A stretch of 14,519 nucleotides of DNA, taken from the NCBI GenBank assembly GCA_011391455.1, contig JAABQN010000025.1, forward strand, positions 1 to 14,519. The letters run 5' to 3'. The notes under the pieces were generated by a model. The model did no database searches and was not told the origin of the DNA. It was given only the letters and a program-made list of their open reading frames with translations. Origin of the DNA: Nitrospiraceae bacterium (GTDB taxonomy: Bacteria; Nitrospirota; Nitrospiria; Nitrospirales; Nitrospiraceae). A program made the position numbers and the translations under genes. This document shows positions 12,340 to 14,519 of the stretch, one piece after another (the first letter of the stretch is position 1; the number at the start of each line of letters is the position of its first letter).

Positions 12340-13382
12340 GAACAAGCCATTGAGGCGTTGGCATCCATGTCCAATGATGCACGGAGCCCTGTGCAAAGAG
12401 CCTGCCTCCCTGCTGACGCAATCATCGCGGCATTGTCGGTACAGTAGGACAGCGGAGGAAGACTCAACTCCAAGCTCTCAGAAGTTGCTCGTTCTTGAAG
12501 CAACGCGCGCAATCGAGAGTTGGCTGACACCCCTCCAACAACGGCTAACGCGCGGACGCCGGATGACCGAACTGCGGCAAACGACTTTTCAACCAAGACG
12601 CTCACGATGGCCTCCTGATAACCTGCCGCCAAGTCAGCACCGCTTGCCATGCGAGACTGTTCATTCATTGCTTGAAGTTTATAGAGCAATGCTGTTTTCA
12701 AACCGCTAAAACTAAACTCATGACTTCCACTTTTGAGATAGGAGCGGGGAAATGCAATGGTGGCAGGATTTCCCTGTCGAGCCAGACGATCGATGGCTGG
12801 CCCCCCTGGAAATTCCAGCCCAAGTAATTGAGCGCCCTTGTCAAAGGCCTCCCCTGCCGCATCGTCTCTGGTAGCTCCCAGGAGACGGCAGTGACCACTT
12901 GCATCCTTATAATAGAGATGGGTATGGCCACCAGAAACAACCAGAACTACGCAGGGTAAGGGAAATGCTGGATCCTTCAGCCAGGCGGAGGCGATATGGC
13001 CCTCAAGATGACTCACGCCGACCACCGGAATATTCAAAGCATAGGCCAGCGCTTTTGCATAATTGACCCCGACGAGCAGAGCACCTGCCAATCCTGGGCC
13101 TTGGGTGACGGCAATTCCGGCGAGATCCGTCCATACAAGACCGGCTTGTTGGAGTGCCGTAGTGGAGACACGCTCAACCGACTCAACGTGGGCACGGGAG
13201 GCAAGCTCGGGAACGACGCCTCCGAATCGCTGGTGCACATCATGTTGTGACGCAATAACGTTCGAGAGGACGGAGCCGTCTGCGGCAAGCGCCGATGCAG
13301 CTGTTTCATCGCATGACGTTTCGATCCCAAGAATGGGGCCCGGTATCCAGGTGGCGGCTGGCTGTTCAATGCAGGTCATCAT
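12303..13382 (-). CDS. tsaD: tRNA N6-threonylcarbamoyladenosine synthase subunit TsaD
   Basis: Transfers the threonylcarbamoyl group to A37 of tRNAs that read ANN codons, with TsaB, TsaE and TsaC (none in this window). It has 359 residues. Seen: ILGIETSCDETAAS (17-30), GGVVPELASRAH (54-65), metal ligands His125 and His129 in HLEGH, SGGHTHL (150-156), DDAAGEAFDK (173-182), GGVSANSRLR (283-292) and CTDNAAMIA (314-322). The N-terminus has about 16 residues before the usual start. The C-terminus after ~DANASM ends in SFGLSGLSGLSS, encoded by the 9-bp repeat array. The start is ATG ATG at 13382 with no Shine-Dalgarno. A weak -35/-10 pair (13409-13414, 13386-13391) would place the RNA 5' end at the start codon. 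It is separated from clpC by a terminator. Confidence 0.95.
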   Translation of the reverse strand: MMTCIEQPAATWIPGPILGIETSCDETAASALAADGSVLSNVIASQHDVHQRFGGVVPELASRAHVESVERVSTTALQQAGLVWTDLAGIAVTQGPGLAGALLVGVNYAKALAYALNIPVVGVSHLEGHIASAWLKDPAFPLPCVVLVVSGGHTHLYYKDASGHCRLLGATRDDAAGEAFDKGAQLLGLEFPGGPAIDRLARQGNPATIAFPRSYLKSGSHEFSFSGLKTALLYKLQAMNEQSRMASGADLAAGYQEAIVSVLVEKSFAAVRSSGVRALAVVGGVSANSRLRALLQERATSESLELSLPPLSYCTDNAAMIASAGRQALCTGLRASLDMDANASMACSFGLSGLSGLSS

Positions 13383-13441
13383 GAAATCATTTGATTACGT
13401 CGTTGGATCGACAAAAAAGATACGCTGCAAGAACCTAAATA

Positions 13442-13480
13442 ACAAGGCCCTTGTGGCCACTAATGCCACAAGGGCCTTGT
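13442..13480 (-). terminator. Strong hairpin terminator after clpC
   Basis: The arms 13442-13457 and 13465-13480 are perfect 16-bp reverse complements (ACAAGGCCCTTGTGGC and its complement) around a 7-nt loop. On the minus strand the hairpin is followed by TATTTAGGTTCTT, a modest T-rich tail. It lies 44 bp beyond the clpC stop and 59 bp before tsaD, so it should end clpC transcription and separate it from the tsaD operon. Confidence 0.8.
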
Positions 13481-13524
13481 CCTAACTCCATGCAAAGAGG
13501 CCGCGCAGGTACAGGGCTTGGAAA

Positions 13525-14519
13525 TTAGACGCCGGCCATTGCCTCCTGCTCGATGAATGCCGGAGCGCCGTCGCGAAGCACCACGCGGATCTTTCGAGAT
13601 TCCTTGAATCGTCCTCTGATCATCTCCTCTGAGAGTGGATCGCCGATCGCGCGCTGAATCGTCCGGCGCATCGGTCTGGCTCCGTAGAGCGGCTCGTACC
13701 CTTCTTTGATCAACCACGCTTTCACGTCGTCATCGACCTCAAGCTCCACGCCCTTCTCGCGGAGACGAAGGTTCAGTTCACCCAAGAGGATGTCCAGGAT
13801 ACTGAAGAGATGCGTCTTGTCCAATTGATGAAAGACCACGATCTCGTCGATCCGGTTCAAGAACTCCGGGCTGAATGAGCGGCGTAATTCTCCCAACACT
13901 TCTTCCTTCTTATGACGCTCTTGATCGCCTTCGGTGCTCTGAAATCCGAGCGAGACCCCCTTCTGAATCATCTTGGTCCCGATATTGGAGGTCATGATGA
14001 TGACACAATTCTTGAAGTCGATCTTGCGTCCGAGGCTATCGGTCAGCACCCCATCGTCCAATACTTGCAACAGGATATTAAACACATCAGGATGGGCCTT
14101 TTCGATTTCATCGAACAGGACAACGGAATAGGGTCGGCGCCTGACCCGTTCAGTCAACTGGCCGCCCTCCTCGTATCCCACATACCCCGGCGGCGCTCCA
14201 AAGAGTCGTGAACTGGTGAATTTTTCCTGATATTCTGACATATCGATCCGAATAAGAGAGTCTTCGCTATTGAAGAGGAACTCCGCCAGCGTCCTCGCCA
14301 GCTCGGTCTTTCCAACTCCGGTTGGTCCCAGGAAAATAAAGGAACCGATGGGTTTCTTCGCTTCCTTCAAGCCGGCGCGCGACCGTCGAATAGCCCGGGC
14401 CACAGCAGAGATCGCTTCGTTCTGCCCGACTACGCGTTTATGGAGGAATTCCTCCATGCGCAGCAATTTATTCGACTCCTCTTCCTCAAGCTTGAAGAGC
14501 GGAATGCCTGTCATCTTGG
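13525..14519 (-). CDS. clpC: ClpC-type AAA+ unfoldase, C-terminal part (cut by window edge)
   Basis: ATP-driven unfoldase that feeds proteins to the ClpP protease. Only the last ~331 codons are present; the reading frame runs off the right end, so the true start is outside. Seen from the MTGIPLFKL segment: the second AAA+ module with Walker A GPTGVGKT (about 70 residues in), IRIDMSEYQEKF, the pore loop GYVGY, Walker B VVLFDE, TSNIG, the arginine-finger segment EFLNRID, and sensor-2 GARPMRR, ending in a D2-small domain. An LGF tripeptide between TSNIG and EFLNRID sits where the ClpP-docking IGF/LGF loop is found in ClpA, ClpC and ClpX but not ClpB. Gene order does not separate ClpC from ClpA, but the sequence style (SKMTGIP, ERVRRRPYSVVLFDE) is ClpC. 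Confidence 0.92.
   Translation of the reverse strand, partial: KMTGIPLFKLEEEESNKLLRMEEFLHKRVVGQNEAISAVARAIRRSRAGLKEAKKPIGSFIFLGPTGVGKTELARTLAEFLFNSEDSLIRIDMSEYQEKFTSSRLFGAPPGYVGYEEGGQLTERVRRRPYSVVLFDEIEKAHPDVFNILLQVLDDGVLTDSLGRKIDFKNCVIIMTSNIGTKMIQKGVSLGFQSTEGDQERHKKEEVLGELRRSFSPEFLNRIDEIVVFHQLDKTHLFSILDILLGELNLRLREKGVELEVDDDVKAWLIKEGYEPLYGARPMRRTIQRAIGDPLSEEMIRGRFKESRKIRVVLRDGAPAFIEQEAMAGV

Overview
The window reads as a core-genome stretch of a moderately GC-rich, Gram-negative-type bacterium. Gene order, protein style, a surface-adhesin-E-like exported protein and short 9-bp repeat arrays between genes make a Nitrospira (phylum Nitrospirota) the best guess. This is inference from pattern recognition, not from a search. 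There are no rRNA or tRNA genes, CRISPR arrays, transposases, integrases or phage genes, and no sign that the genes are horizontally acquired.

Left part (1-2528): bioD (biotin synthesis) runs rightward and collides tail-to-tail, with a 77-bp coding overlap, with leftward thiE (thiamine phosphate synthase). thiE is translationally coupled to an upstream exported adhesin-E-like protein gene. Divergent from that gene is a small gene for an unrecognised exported lysine-rich protein. The next ~250 bp hold no gene but carry a folded 3' region, including an 11-nt perfect complement of the small gene's ribosome-binding site.

Right part (2529-14519): thirteen genes all on the minus strand. In transcription order they are clpC (3' part only), a strong hairpin terminator, tsaD, hflX, nth, yicC, gmk, rpoZ, coaBC, a TPR protein, then a clear sigma70-type promoter and structured leader, then aroQ, efp, accB and accC. 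The block nth-yicC-gmk-rpoZ-coaBC-TPR is tightly packed, with 4-bp overlaps or gaps of 6-20 bp. It combines DNA repair, RNA metabolism, GMP phosphorylation, the RNA polymerase omega subunit and coenzyme A synthesis. The aroQ-efp-accB-accC block combines shikimate synthesis, translation of polyproline stretches and the first step of fatty-acid synthesis. AccB needs biotin, so bioD nearby is functionally related although not in the same operon.

Most unusual is the tsaD-hflX junction. Two arrays of seven 9-bp units lie in opposite orientation and can pair into an imperfect long hairpin. One array runs into the end of tsaD and encodes a Gly-Leu-Ser tail. The other supplies an in-frame stop just upstream of hflX, whose conserved N-terminus extends upstream of its first ATG into a stretch with no ATG, GTG or TTG. 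Initiation at an AUU codon (12147) behind an AAGGA motif is the likeliest reading. No clearly new multi-gene system is visible; the novelty candidates are regulatory or structural.
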